From positions 4,659,217-4,723,216 of the forward strand of contig CM053266.1 in the NCBI GenBank assembly GCA_028583415.1: DNA of 64,000 nt, read 5' to 3'. Both the position numbers and the translations under genes were made by a program. Below, in pieces: positions 22,425-34,439 of this stretch (within the stretch, counting starts at the first letter, position 1; the number at the start of each line of letters is the position of its first letter). The notes beneath the pieces were generated by a model. It saw only the letters and a program-made list of their open reading frames with translations, searched no databases and was not told the DNA's origin. This DNA is from Protea cynaroides. Lineage: Eukaryota; Streptophyta; Magnoliopsida; Proteales; Proteaceae.

Positions 22425-25400
22425 AACTAAGGGATAATAAAATTCCAAGGATTGTAAATGTAGCTGGTATACCTGCCAGAGTACTATTTGACTCTGGGGC
22501 CATGCACTCCTTTGTTTCTATTTCTTTTGGAAAGCGAATGGAGTTATCGATCAAGCATTTGAACCCAATCTTGATAGTTCGCTCTCCACTAGGATTCGAA
22601 GTGGCTTTAATCGAATATTATGGACCATGTACTGTATGTATTGAGGGCCGAGACTTAGAAGCAAGTCTGGTACTACTCGAGATGGCAAACTTTGATGTCA
22701 TCTTGGGAATGGATTGGCTAGGCCATCATTCAGCTATCCTATTATGTGGTGAAAGGAAGCTTGTGCTTACAGACAAAAAGGGAAAGGATTATAGCTTCAC
22801 TGGGATCAAGCTATCTAGGAAGCGGAAGTTGATCCTCTCCGCCCTAAAAACCAAGCGATGCTTAGAGAAAGGGGGAGTGGGGTATCTAGTATCTGTAGTC
22901 GACATCACAGCGGATCACACAAGATGGAAGATATAGATGTGGTTCGAGAGTTCCCAGATGTATTTCCAGAGGAGCTTCCAGGTCTACCATCGGACAGGGC
23001 TACAGAGTTTGTAATAGACCTTATGCCAGGTTCGGGGCCGGTGTCTAAAGCACCATACAGGATGGCCCCTACCGAGTTAAAGGAGTTGAAGACCCAATTA
23101 CAAGAATTATTGGATAAGGGTTTCATACGACCTAGCACATCGCCTTGGGGAGCACCGGTATTTTTTGTCAAGAAGAAGGATGGAAGTGTAAGGCTATGCA
23201 TTGACTACCGTGAACTGAACAAGTTGACTATCAAGAACCGGTATCCTTTGCCTAGAATCGATGATATGTTCGATCAATTGCAGGGTGCAAAGGTTTTCTC
23301 GAAGATTGATCTCCGATCGGGGTATCACCAACTGAAGATCAAGGCCGAAGATATTCCGAAGACTGCTTTCAGGACGAGGTATGGACATTATGAGTTTCTA
23401 GTTATGTCTTTCGGGTTGACCAATGCTCCAGCGTCGTTCATGGAACTGATGAACCGAGTGTTTCATGATATGTTGGACACTTCGGTCATCGTATTCATCG
23501 ATGACATATTGATCTACTCTAAGGACATGGAGACTCATACAGCACACTTGAGAGCAGCCCTACAACAGCTGAGACAAGAGAAGCTGTATGCTAAGTTCAA
23601 GAAGTGCGAGTTTTGGCTGAAGGAAGTGGCCTTCTTGGGCCATGTTGTATCTGAAGACGGTATCAAGGTTGATCCAAGTAAGATAGCTGCTATAGTAGGA
23701 TGGGAAGCACCAAAATCTGTGGCGGAGATTCGTAGTTTCCTTGGGTTGGCTGGTTATTATAGAAGGTTCGTGGAAGACTACTCCAGGATCGCTGTTCCAC
23801 TCACCAGATTGACCAAGAAGGGGGAGAAATTCATATGGACAGATGAGGGCGAGAAGTGCTTTCAGACTTTGAAGTCAAGACTGGTCTCTACACCTATTTT
23901 GACCATACCAGAACCAAGCGTACCATTTACTTTATATACGGATGCTTCAGGGTTGGGTATTGGATGTGTATTGATGCAAGGAGAACAGGTGATTGCTTAC
24001 GCATCAAGACAGTTAAAGGAGCATGAGAAAAACTATCCTACGTACGACTTGGAGCTAGCAGCGGTTATACATGCAATCAAGACTTGGAGACACTACTTAT
24101 ACGGTGAGAAGTTTCAGATTAAGTCAGATCACAAGAGCTTAACTTATCTTTTCACTCAGAAGGATCTGAACATGAGACAGAGGAGATGGTTGGAATTGTT
24201 AAAAGATTATGACTGTGACATCCAGTACCATCCAGGTAAAGCAAATGTTGTGGCTGACGCCTTAAGCAGAAAGTGGGCATCGAAACCTGAGGAAGGACCA
24301 AGTGCAAATGTTGCATTAGGTGCCGCAGCCTCGAAGGTGATGAAGAGTATATTATAGAGACTGCAGAAGATCCAGTTGAGCAAGGCTTAATTCATAAGTT
24401 CACCATGATGTTCGCATCTTTGAAGATCTCATCGGATCTAGTTGATGAAGTCAAGGTAGCAATCCTACAGGATCCTCATCTCAAGACACAAGAAGACTTA
24501 GAGAAGGGTACGAGCAATCCTGACTTTACCTTAGATTCAGACAAGGTACTCAGGTATCGTGGACGGTTATGTATACCTGAGAGTGAAGACTGCAATATCA
24601 AAGATCGAGTTATGACTGAAGCTCATTACACTCCATATTCGGTACATCCAGGAAGTACCAAAATGTACCATGACTTAAGGAGATTATATTGGTGGAGGGG
24701 TATGAAAGCTGATATAGCTCGTTTCGTGTTCCAGTGTCTGAATTGTCAACAAGTTAAAGAAGAAAGGCAGAGACCCGCGGGTTTGCTACAGCCATTACCA
24801 AAACCTGCATGGAAGTGGGATTGCATTACCATGGATTTTGTCACTGGCCTACCTTTGACACCAAGGTCAGTGGATGCAATTTGGGTTATAGTCGACCGAC
24901 TCACCAAGACAATCCGATTTATTGCGGTCAGACCTCAGTATACCATGGAGAAACTGGCCAAGTTATATGTTGATAATATAGTCAGACTTCATAGCGTTCC
25001 AGAGAGTATAGTATCTGACAGAGATCTCCGTTTTACATCAAAGTTCTGGGAAGGATTACAGAAAGCTATGGGAATGAAGTTGAAGTTCAGTACAGCTTTT
25101 CACCCTCAGACGGACGGACAGTCAGAGAAAACTATTCAAATTTTAAAAGATATGCTCCGAGCTTGTGCAATAGACTTCAACGGAACTTGGGATGAGAAGC
25201 TATCACTTATCGAGTTTTCTTACAACAACAGTTATCAGGCTACAATTCAGATGGCCCCATATGAAGCACTCTATGGGAAGAAGTGTCGTACACCTCTGTT
25301 ATGGAACGAGGTGGGAGAAAGAAGAATTGTAGGTCCGGAGTTCGTTGAAGAAACTTTCCGAGTGATTGATCAGATCCAGGAGAGAGTAAAGACAGCTCAA

Positions 25401-25910
25401 GTTCGACAGAAGCACTATGCGGATAATCGACGTCGAGATCTGGAGTTTACAGTGGGTGACAAAGTATTCTTGAAGGTGTCACCGGTGCGAGGCCTGAAAC
25501 GGTTTGGTAAAAAGGGGAAGCTTTGCCCCTGGTATGTGGGACCGTATGAGATATTGACCCGACGTGGTAATGTAGCATATCAATTGGCTCTACCACCATC
25601 TATGTCCAGTGTTCATAATGTGTTCCACGTATCATTACTGAAGAAGTATGTCAGAGATCCATTGCACATCTTGACTGCTGATCCCCCAGACTTGACTGAA
25701 GACTTAACTTTCGAAGTGGTTCCTGTGATGCTCTCAAGTCGAAAGGTACAGCAACTTCGAACCAAGGACATCCATTATGTGAAGGTGCATTGGAGAAGCC
25801 AAAATGTGGAGGAAATTACCTGGGAAGAGGAGAGCGCGATGAGGAAGGAGTACCCTAACCTTTTCGACGATCAAGGTACGTTCAAATTTCGGGGCCAAAA
25901 TTTCTTTTAA
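22425..25910 (+). pseudogene. E3 pol, almost intact (two frameshifts)
   Basis: Protease D-S-G at 22490-22498 and ILGMDWL near 22703. A frameshift near 22910 leads into a 499-codon run with RT (SPWGAPVFFVKKKDG, F-I-D-D at 23494-23505), the connection region (FLGLAGYYRRFVEDYS) and RNase H (YTDASGLGIGC, KSDHKSLTYLF, VADALSRK). A frameshift near 24330 is followed by a 501-codon run with the integrase HHCC-type region (HYTPYSVHPGSTKMYHD, CLNCQQ), the catalytic core (MDFVTGLPLTP, SDRDLRFTSKFW, WDEKLSLIEF) and the chromodomain-like tail (VQQLRTKDIHYVKVHW, VEEITWEEE). Stop at 25908-25910, 66 bp before the LTR. The highest coding integrity in the window. Confidence 0.93.
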
Positions 25911-25976
25911 GGGTGGGGGAGTTGTGAAACCTATATGCAAATTTCGGGACTAAATTTCTTTTAAGGGTGGGGGAGT
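25882..25976 (+). repeat. 55-bp tandem duplication containing the E3 polypurine tract
   Basis: The segment CAAATTTCGGG...AAGGGTGGGGGAGTTGTGAAAC repeats with a 55-bp period. Two polypurine tracts result (about 25909-25924 and 25962-25976); only the second abuts the LTR start at 25977. A TGTGAAACC stub follows the first and resembles an LTR start. Confidence 0.85.
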
Positions 25977-28311
25977 TGTAAGACCCGCACTCCGTAAACC
26001 CGGTCTAAACCTTGGTTTTATGTCGTGGCAGGTCTTTCGATCATCACCGAGCCAGACGGGACGAGCGGATGACAAACAGGTATGAAATCGGACCAAAGGC
26101 GATCAAATCAACATGATTTTATGTTGACCGGTCGATGGTACCGGTTTTGGTACCGGTCGACCGGTCAGGTCTGCGTAGCTAAGTGTGGAAATCTGGAAAT
26201 TTACTTCAGAGGGTCCCACCTTCCTGATTTCGAATCCTAAGACTTTCCTAATCCTAATAGGGTTACTAAACCGTAATTCTAGCCTATAAATACACCCTTA
26301 GACCTCCTCAAATCCTTTTCATAAACTCTCACAAACTCTAGAGAAGAGAAGGAGGTTGGAAAGGAGAAGGAGCTAGGAAGAAGAAGAAGGTGTCGCCATT
26401 ACCGTTTGACGACGCTCACTCTACGCCAGTCAACGGTAAGTGTTTGAAGCAATCTTCTTACCCTATGTTAGCTATATGGGTGGATCAATACCTTGCGAAG
26501 TAGGAATTGATCTAAAACCCTAAATTGGCCAATAAACCCTAAGTTGCCGTCAAACCCTAGATTTGAGTTCCGAGATGATATTCATCGAAATAAGACTTGA
26601 ATGAGTTGGGGATAACTCTAACTCCAAGATTAGACTTAGAATGGATAGGAGAAACCTTGCAAATCCATGGAGGATGATCGACGGTAGTCGAAAAACCCAT
26701 GTATGGTCTTCCGGAGACATACCGGTCGACTATACCGGTTGCACACTGTGCGGCCGGTATGTTGCCACTGGTATCCCTCGGGAGGCTGGTCTGTGGGGAC
26801 CGGCTGACCATACCGGTCGCCAGTCTTTCCCACAGAGCTGCGACCGGTATATGCCACCGGTCAGCTCTGTGAGGGTATTTTGTAACTATGTTGGTTTCCG
26901 ACCAACATGAAACCCTAAACAATATATTCTAATGAAACCCTAATAATATTGTAGGACTTTGTAACTTCCCATTTGGATCTTGCGATGTGGAGCAAGCTAA
27001 CAAACGAGCGTCAGGTAAGGGAATCTGACCTAAACCTAATAATTTATGGACAGTAAATCGTTGTTAATCATTAATTATATATGATGTGATGTTTGTGTAT
27101 ATTCACAAGCCATCCTTTACTTCCAGTTATTATTATGGTTCATGAATTGATAAGATGTGATTGTTATGCATGTGATTGTTTTCGTTCGTGTGTGGAGTGG
27201 GGCATGGGCTTGGGATCGCTCCTCACACTAGCACCTTTTGTAGTATTCTGTCTTAACATGCTTGGTACGGGTGGGGCATCAGGGGAAGGTCGTGGTACGG
27301 TGGTCTCCGATATTGATGTTGGCCTGGCCATGGTTATGTGGCACTGTAGTCTCCGAGTCGACGCTGGCTTGTCCACGATGCTTTAGCTCTATCTCTATGT
27401 CGTAGGGAGTTATATTGGGATAGGGTCTACCTGTGTTATGTATCTATCCTAGTGGGTTAGTTGTGGATAGGGCATCAGGGGAGGTGTGGGAATGCCTTAG
27501 CTCTATCTCTATGCCGTAGACGGCTGTGCTGGGATAGAGCATACATTGATGACATATAGGATTGATTAGTTGCGAGCCCAGTTTGCGAGCCCTGGCCAGT
27601 AGGGGCTTAGGTACTGGTATGGGTGAAGCATCAGGGGAGGTACGGGGGTATCTTAGCTCTATATCTATTCCATGATGGGTGCATGTGGGCCAATGGGGGT
27701 GTGATCCATGAGGTGTCACACACTCGTGTATAGAGGTGCGGGGGCCACCAAACCTTTCTATAGCACACTGCAAACTTAAAACCAGACCACCGCATAAAAT
27801 TGATTGTTACTTATGCATAATATTGTGAAACTGTCTGATTGTCTTACTGAGCTAAGTTGTGTGCTCACCCTTTGTATATACATTGTTTTAGATGTTGATG
27901 CAGGTTACATTGTGGATGACTACATGAACGCTCCGACATATGGTGGTGTTGCTGCATTGGATGTACAGGCAGGAGAGGACGAGCATGACGCTTCATGCGA
28001 GTGCCCTTTCTGCGTGTACTTATGATCGGATTTTATTTATTCGTCTCAGTTATTTTCGTTTGATATTAAAGAGATGTAAAAGATATTTATTTATGTTTGG
28101 GCTTGAATAATTGGATACTTATTTAAGTTAACAATAGATACTCAGTTCATTCTATTTTAAAGACTTCCGCTATATTATTTATATTCTGATTGTGGTTAGG
28201 TGTAATGGTTTGTACTGGTGGACACGGCTTATTCGAGATCCTGGTGTGAACCGTTGGTTCAATGACGGTTCACTCACACCGTTCTGGTTGGATCAGAATT
28301 GGGGTGTGACA
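25977..28311 (+). mobile_element. E3 3' LTR
   Basis: 2335 bp. U3 words at 26124-26170 (GACCGGTCGATGGTACCGG, ACCGGTCGACCGGTC); TATAAAT at about 26286; exon 1 ends CAACG|GTAAG at 26435; intron 1 words 26717-26870; exon 2 26955-27014; exon 3 from 27904. It lacks a short segment near 27028 that is present in the 5' copy. Confidence 0.95.
27904..28025 (+). CDS. LTR-encoded CECxxC peptide (E3 3' LTR)
   Basis: Counterpart of 19511-19632: GYIVDDYMNAPTYGG, AALDVQAGEDEHD, ASCECPFCVYL, stop TGA. Frame intact although the LTRs have diverged. Confidence 0.5.
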
Positions 28312-28686
28312 AAAGTTGTGTCCCAGGTATATTGGACCTTATGAAGTTCTAGCTAGACGTGGGAAGGTAACGTATCAGTTAGCACTACTCCCATCCATGT
28401 CATGTGTGCATGATGTATTTCATTTCTCATTACTGAAAAGTACATCCAAGATCCAACACACGTCCTAACAGCGGATCCATCGGGTCTAGCTGATGATTTG
28501 ATATTCAAAGTAGTACCAATTGAAATTACTAGCCGGAAGGTTCAACGTCTATGCAACCATGACATTTACTATGTTAAAGTTACTTGCAAGAGCCAAAACA
28601 TGGAAGAGATCACATGGGAAGAAGAGAATGTTATGCGAAAGCAATATCCTCACCTTTTCGACTCGAAAGGTATGTGCAAATTTTGA
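28312..28686 (+). pseudogene. E1 pol, C-terminal part (chromodomain-like tail)
   Basis: Resumes E1's frame after the E3 target duplication: CPRYIGPYEVLARRGKV, MSCVHDVFHFSLLK, then a frameshift, and VTCKSQNMEEITWEEENVM..QYPHLF. Stop at 28684-28686. The tail is thought to direct integration to particular chromatin in chromoviruses. Confidence 0.88.
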
Positions 28687-30635
28687 GGACAAAATTTATA
28701 TAAGAGGGGGGAGTTGTAAGACCCGTATCGTACTAACCCAGTCTTACCACCTTGTATCAGGTCTTCCTATCATGGTCAAACCAAGCGGATCAAGTGCGTG
28801 AAGAAACCGAACCATAAATCATCTAATTGAGACATGTGGTCGCATACCTAAATAGGTGTCGTCGACCACACCTCAGAACAATGAGACCACAGGAGTCTGG
28901 GACATGTGATCGCAGATTTGGGACGTGTGGTCGACGGATCCTGTGACCCTACGTGCGACCACACAATGGTATAATTCACTCCAAAATTAGGAAACCTTCC
29001 TAATCTGAAGGGGGATCTTTTCTAATCAAAGTAGGACTCTATATAGAGTGTTTTCCTCTATATATAGGACATCCCTTAGCCTCTTTCATTCTTTTAGAAC
29101 TCAAACTGAAAGAGAGAGAAAGAGAGGAGGAGGAAGAGAAAGAGAATTGAAGAGGAAGACTAAGAGGAGGAATTTCAGAGAGAGCTCTGATTCTTCAGCA
29201 AGTTTAAGGTATGAAAACATCCCTTACATTAGTTGAATGCCTAGAATGGATCATGGAGGAAGTATTGATTCAAAGTAGGATCTCAACCATGACACCCATA
29301 GACGAAAACTCAAAGGAAATCCATGAAGAGTAGGTTGTAGTAGATGATTGTGAAAAATACTAAATTAAGGTCATAGATCAATCATAGGAAGGACCCTAAT
29401 GACGGTTCAAGGAATCAAATCATGAAGGGATTAGACTGAGAATGAAAGTCGACCAAACACTCATGTCATCGTAGCTATGGTCGACCACACGAGGCACATG
29501 TGTCAACCACACACCCTCAGGAAGTTTCCAGGGAGGGTGTGGTCGCATGATATGCCACCACACGTATGGACCACACACTTTGTGGTCGCAGAAACTGAGA
29601 CCACAGGCGCAGCCATACCAACGATCACTCAGCTTCTAGAGGTCTGATTGATTCTAGATGGGACATTTAAATAGTATAATTAATTAATATGAACTTTAAC
29701 TTAGAATCCATAAATTTATTAGGTTTTCAAGTGATCTAAAAGTAATTTACAAAGCTTAGAAGAGGAAAAACCAATGATCAAAGGTGAGGAAACAAGACCT
29801 AAACTAAATTGATAATAATAAACTGTTTACTTTATTGAGTCCAATGCCATGACTGATTCTATGCTTGTATGCATGTAATGTGCATCTCACATGTCATCCA
29901 ATATTCTTGCTATTACTGTTCATGCATATTTAATTTCGTTCATTTATAACATGATGATGATGATGATGCTAGAAATAGACATGTGAATGTATGTGTGTGG
30001 TTGGTGTGTTGGATGCGAGTGGAGCATCAGGGGGAGGACGTGGCATGGTGGTCTTTGACCTCGTCACCAGACTCTAGCTCTATCTCTACTCAAGTCTTGC
30101 CCACTAACATTGTCGTATCGTCTTTACATTAGCAGAACTATTACATCGTAGGGCATCAGGGGAGGTGGTCTCGGACTGTGTGGTCTCTGACTCTGCCAGG
30201 GGGCCTTAGCTCTATCTCTATGGACGTATTGAGGGATGCTGGGCTGAGGCCTTGGATACACTATTTGGCATTAGGATTGGTTAGTTGCGAACTCAGTTTA
30301 CAAGCCCTCGCTAATAGGGGCTTACGTGTTGGTATGGGTAGGACATACGAGAAAGTATTGGCGGTGTTTGATCCGAACACTTTAGCTCTATCTCTATTCC
30401 ATGGTGGGTGCATGTGGGACAGAAATGGTGTTTGATCCATTGGGTGGATTCACACACTCGTGTATAGAGGTGCGGCGGCCACCAATCCTTTTATACCACA
30501 TTGTAAACTTAAAAACCAGACCAAAGAGATATGAATTGAATGCATGCATATATTTGTTGTATTATTTTGTTTTCACACTGAGCCATGATGTGTGCTCACC
30601 CTTTTGACGTCGAATATTTTTAATTCTTGATGCAG

Positions 30636-30757
30636 GTCCTACAGTTGAAGAATATATGAATGCGCCGATGTATGGACATGTTGCTACGAGGACGTAGAAG
30701 CTGAAGAAGATGCGCATGATTCGTCGTGCGAGTGCAACTTGTGTTTTTTATTAGCTT
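30636..30757 (+). pseudogene. LTR-encoded peptide, broken copy (E1 LTR, unit 1)
   Basis: GPTVEEYMNAPMYGHVA is followed by a small deletion that shifts the frame; the CECxxC part is still recognisable in the DNA (tgcgagtgcaac). The neighbouring unit 2 copy is intact. Confidence 0.6.
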
Positions 30758-32447
30758 AATTGTTTAGTTATAGGAACATATAATTGATTATTTTACTCCA
30801 AAATTAGGAAACCTTCCTAATCTGAAGGGGGTTCTTTCCTAATCAAAGTAGGACTCTATATTGAGGGTTTTCCTCTATATATAAGACATCCCTTAGCCTC
30901 TTTCATACTTTTAGAACTCAAACTGAAATAGAGAGAAAGAGAGGAGGAGGAAGAGAAGGAAAATTGAAGAGGAAGACTAAGAGGAGTAATTTCAGAGAGA
31001 GCTCTGATTCTTCAACAAGTTTAAGGTATGAAAACATCCCTTACATTAGTTGAATGCCTAGAATAGATCATGGAGGAAGTATTGATTCAAAGTAGGATCT
31101 CAACCATGAGACCCATAGATGAAAACTCAAAGGATATCCATGAAGAGTAGGTTAGAGTAGATGATTGTGAAAAATACTAAATTAAGGCCATAGATCAATC
31201 ATAGGAAGGACCCTAATGATGGTTCAAGGAATCAAATCATGAAGGGATAAGACTGAGAATGAAAGTCGACCAAACACTCATGTCGTCGCAGCTATGGTCG
31301 ACCACACGAGGCACATGTGTCGACCACACACCCTTGGGAAGTTTCCAGGGAGGGTGTGGTCGCATGATATGCCACCACACGTATGGACCACACACCCTGT
31401 GGTCGCCGAAACTGAGACCATAGGTGCAACCACACCTGTGACCACTCAGCTTCTGGAGGTCTGATTGATTCCAAATGGGACATTTAAATAGTATAATTAA
31501 TTAATATGAACTCTAACTTAGAATCTATAAATTTATTAGGTTTTCAAGTGATCCAAAAGTGATTTACAAAGCTTAGAAGGGGAAAAACCAATGATCAAAG
31601 GTGAGGGAACAAGACCTAAACTAAATGGATAATAATAAACTGTTTACTTTATTGAGTCCAATGCCATGATTGATTCTATGCTTGTATGCATGTAATGTAC
31701 ATCTCACATGTCATCCAATATTCTTGTTATTACTGTTCATGCATATTTAATTTCGTTCATTTATAACATGATGATGATGATGATGCTAAGAATATGCGTG
31801 TGAATGTATGTGTGATGTTGGTGTGTTGGATCCGAGTGGAGCATCAGGGGGAGGACGTGGCATGGTGGTCTTTGACCTCATCACCAGACTCTAGCACTAT
31901 CTCTACTCAAATCTTGCCCACTAACATTGTCGTATCGCCATTACCTTAGCCGAACTATTACATCGCATTAGGGGAGGTGGTCTCGGACCTTGTGGTCTCT
32001 GACTTTGCTAGGGGGCCTTAGCTCTATCTCTATGGATGTATTGAGCGATGCTGGGGTGAGGCCTTGGATACACTGTTTGGCATTAGGATTGGTTAGTTGC
32101 GAGCCCAGTTTGCCAGCCCTCGCAATTGGGGGCTTACATGTTGGTATGGGTAGGACATAAGAGAAAGTGTTGGCGTATTTGATCCGGACACTTTAGCTCT
32201 ATCTCTATTCCATGGGGGGTGCATGTTGGACAGCAATGATGTTTGATCCATTCTGTGCATTCACACACTCGTGTATAGAGGTGCGGCGGCCACTAAACCT
32301 TTCTATAGCACATTGCAAACTTAAAAACCAGACCAAAGAGATATGAATTGAATGCTTGCATATATTTATTGCATTGTTTTGTTTGCTCACTGAGCCATGA
32401 TATGTGCTCACCCTTTGGACATCGAATATTTTTAGTTCTTGATGCAG

Positions 32448-32569
32448 GTCCTACTGTTGAAGAATATATGAATGCGCCGATGTATGGACACATTGCTGCG
32501 ATGGACATAGAAGCTGAAGAAGATGCGCATGATTTGTCATGCGAGTGCAACTCATGTATTTTTTATTAG
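32448..32569 (+). CDS. LTR-encoded CECxxC peptide (E1 LTR, unit 2)
   Basis: After acceptor CTTGATGCAG: GPTVEEYMNAPMYGH, AAMDIEAEEDAHD, LSCECNSCIFY, stop TAG. In this family predicted exon 2 (31540-31600) supplies an in-frame ATG (CCA ATG ATC AAA G|GT), so a 3-residue N-terminus joined to exon 3 is possible; this is inference. Confidence 0.5.
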
Positions 32570-32849
32570 CTTAATTGTTTAGTTATGGGAACATGTAATT
32601 GATTATTTTACTTTATTTTATGTCTTGAGGTATATTAGAGATAATTGGATACTTAATTATGCTATCACTGTCAGATACTCAGTTCATTAGTATTAAAGAC
32701 TTTCACTATCATTTATTTACTCTGAATTTGCTTATGGGTTGTATCTGATTTAATCGAATGGGCACGGCCTATACGAGATCCTGGTTGAACCGTTGGTCAA
32801 TCGATGGTTCATCACACCATTCTGGTTGGTTCAAAATTAGGGTGTGACA

Positions 32850-34435
32850 ACCATGGGTAGTGGACGAAGCCTTCTACCTGCTTCAAGGTTCAACAGCACC
32901 TTTGGTGTCTACAGGTGAGGGGTTGGGTCATGTAGAGTTTGAGCATGTGCTTGTTGTGTGTTTATGGTTACTTTTCTTTTATAACATGTCATCCAATAAA
33001 ATGTATACTATTCATGCATTTGTATGTAACTATAACTATGTATATTGATGGTTGTTCTTACCTTGGTAGAGGCACGGTAAACCATGGGAGTAGGAATCTG
33101 AGGTCTCTGTAAGGGGGTAGTTATTGATGTTATTGTGTGCATAACCATGTATGATGATGTGTGTGACGTATCAGAGTAAGGGCATGCGTACCATGTTGGA
33201 GTGTTCGTATCTTAGTGGAGACAAGGTGATCTACGAGAGTAGAAATCTGGGGTTCTTTATTGGGATGCCACACATGTATGTTCATGTAACAAGTGATCTC
33301 ATGAATCATGCTAGGAGTAGCTGTACCTTAGTGGAGATATGAAGAACCATGGGAGTAGGGAGTTGGGGTTCTCTGCTAGGTGCAGTCTTTATTGAGACCA
33401 TGTATGATGGGTGTGTAGAGTATGGGAGTACGATATACGTACCATGTTAGCACTTTATGCTCTAGTAGGACACGGTCAATCTATGGGAGTAAAATAGGGA
33501 TTCCTACTGGAGTATAGTTTTACTTATTGCATGCACATGCCATGTTGGGTGATTGATTGATTGGCTATAGATGTGTTTGTGTATAGGGTATATGATCATG
33601 TAATGTGTAGAGGCACGATACATGGCCATATGGCCAGTTGCACCTTAATGGGGACACAATCAGTCCATGGGAGTGGAACAGGGATCACTGCTAGGGCATA
33701 ACCTATTTATAATATGCTCATGCATCATACATTTACTTGGTCAAATAACTTGTGCTTTAGTGAAAGATGGATAAGCCACTGGTCATCAAGGAGTGCTCAT
33801 GTCAGGGGTGTCATTGATTCATTACGAGGAGTGCTCAGGATCAAGTGTGGTTCACTCATGGGGTGTGCTAGGGTATAGGCTAACCATGATTGCATATACA
33901 TTTGATTGCCACTCACAATTGCTTGTTTATTTACTTTTATACTGCATTCATAAATTATTACATAGGATTGGATTGGATACTCGACTTCTCGCTGAGCTGG
34001 GATGGGGGCTCACCCCTCGATATCAAAATCTTTTTAGCTTTGGTTATAGGTACTTCTTCTATGATGGCTGATATGGATGCTATTGATGTAGAGGACACTT
34101 CTCTTGGTAGAGGGCCACTGAGGGGTCATGTCTAGGCCTGTACCTGTAAATACTATGTTTATGGGACCTAAGTCAGTGCCTTACTTCCATGATTTTCGTG
34201 TCTGTAGATAGATACAGTTTGGTCTATCTATAGTATTTTATTCTGAATTACTTTATTTATTTAGTACAGGGTATATGTAATATGAATATTACTTGTGAGA
34301 CGATTTGCAAGACATAACTAACTTATTATGTAATGATAACATTAGAAGCATTTATTCTCTATTATGATTTCGTTGAAACTCTTATTATTCCGCTATAATG
34401 ATTATTAATTAATTTTGATTATTATTGATATTGTT
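32850..34435 (+). mobile_element. Relic of a related LTR with a five-copy internal module
   Basis: Decayed, no clear ends. The part at 33985-34135 follows the same order as the chromovirus LTR exon-3 region (GAGCTGGGATGGGGGCTCACCCC, TTTTTAGC, GTACTTC..., short acidic ORF ending at TAG 34132-34134), and 34387 has the TTCCGCTAT word found near the 3' end of the other LTRs. Upstream, a roughly 55-bp module (GTGGAGACA..., CCATGGGAGTAGG, GGTTCTCTGCTAGG) recurs near 33065, 33210, 33327, 33460 and 33640. Confidence 0.5.
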
Positions 34436-34439
34436 TGTG

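Larger units (their letters stand above)
5699..28311 (+). mobile_element. E3: near-complete Del/Tekay-like chromovirus nested in E1, itself split by E2
   Basis: 5' LTR 5699-5939 plus 17799-19918, primer site 19922-19933, internal region to 25976, 3' LTR 25977-28311. Both ends read TGTAAGACCC...GTGTGACA. The target duplication AAAGT is perfect at 5694-5698 and 28312-28316. The coding region is the best preserved in the window: an RT/RNase H run of 499 codons and an integrase/chromodomain run of 501 codons, broken by only a few frameshifts. The antisense ORF and gag N-terminus have suffered a deletion. Confidence 0.95.
28978..32611 (+). repeat. Tandem duplication inside the E1 LTR (2 x about 1.82 kb)
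   Basis: Unit 1 28978-30794, unit 2 30795-32611. Both start ACTCCAAAATTAGG, and each contains a TATA box (about 29058 and 30877), exon 1 (ends 29218; 31025), intron 1 with words, exon 2 (29723-29783; 31540-31600), hairpins and exon 3. The junction is seamless (TTATTTTAC|TCCAAAATT). Confidence 0.92.
1..32849 (+). mobile_element. E1: outermost Ty3/gypsy chromovirus, interrupted by E3 (5' LTR outside window)
   Basis: The order is antisense ORF (minus strand), gag, protease, RT, RNase H, integrase, then after E3 the chromodomain-like tail and a 3' LTR. The integrase/chromodomain frame stops at 5698 and resumes at 28312, flanked by the 5-bp duplication AAAGT (5694-5698 and 28312-28316) made when E3 inserted. 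Many stop codons and frameshifts show that E1 is dead and the oldest of the three nested elements. The gene order RT-RNase H-integrase and a VEEITWEEE-type chromodomain tail indicate Ty3/gypsy, Del/Tekay-like. Its 5' LTR and primer binding site lie left of base 1. Confidence 0.9.
28715..32849 (+). mobile_element. E1 3' LTR, enlarged by an internal tandem duplication
   Basis: TGTAAGACCC at 28715 and GTGTGACA at 32849; 4135 bp instead of about 2.3 kb. U3 words (GTGTGGTCGACGG, GTCGACCACACC) at 28831-28975. The polypurine tract AAGAGGGGGGAGT precedes it. The extra length is a 1.82-kb repeat of the segment from just upstream of the TATA box to past exon 3. Confidence 0.92.
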
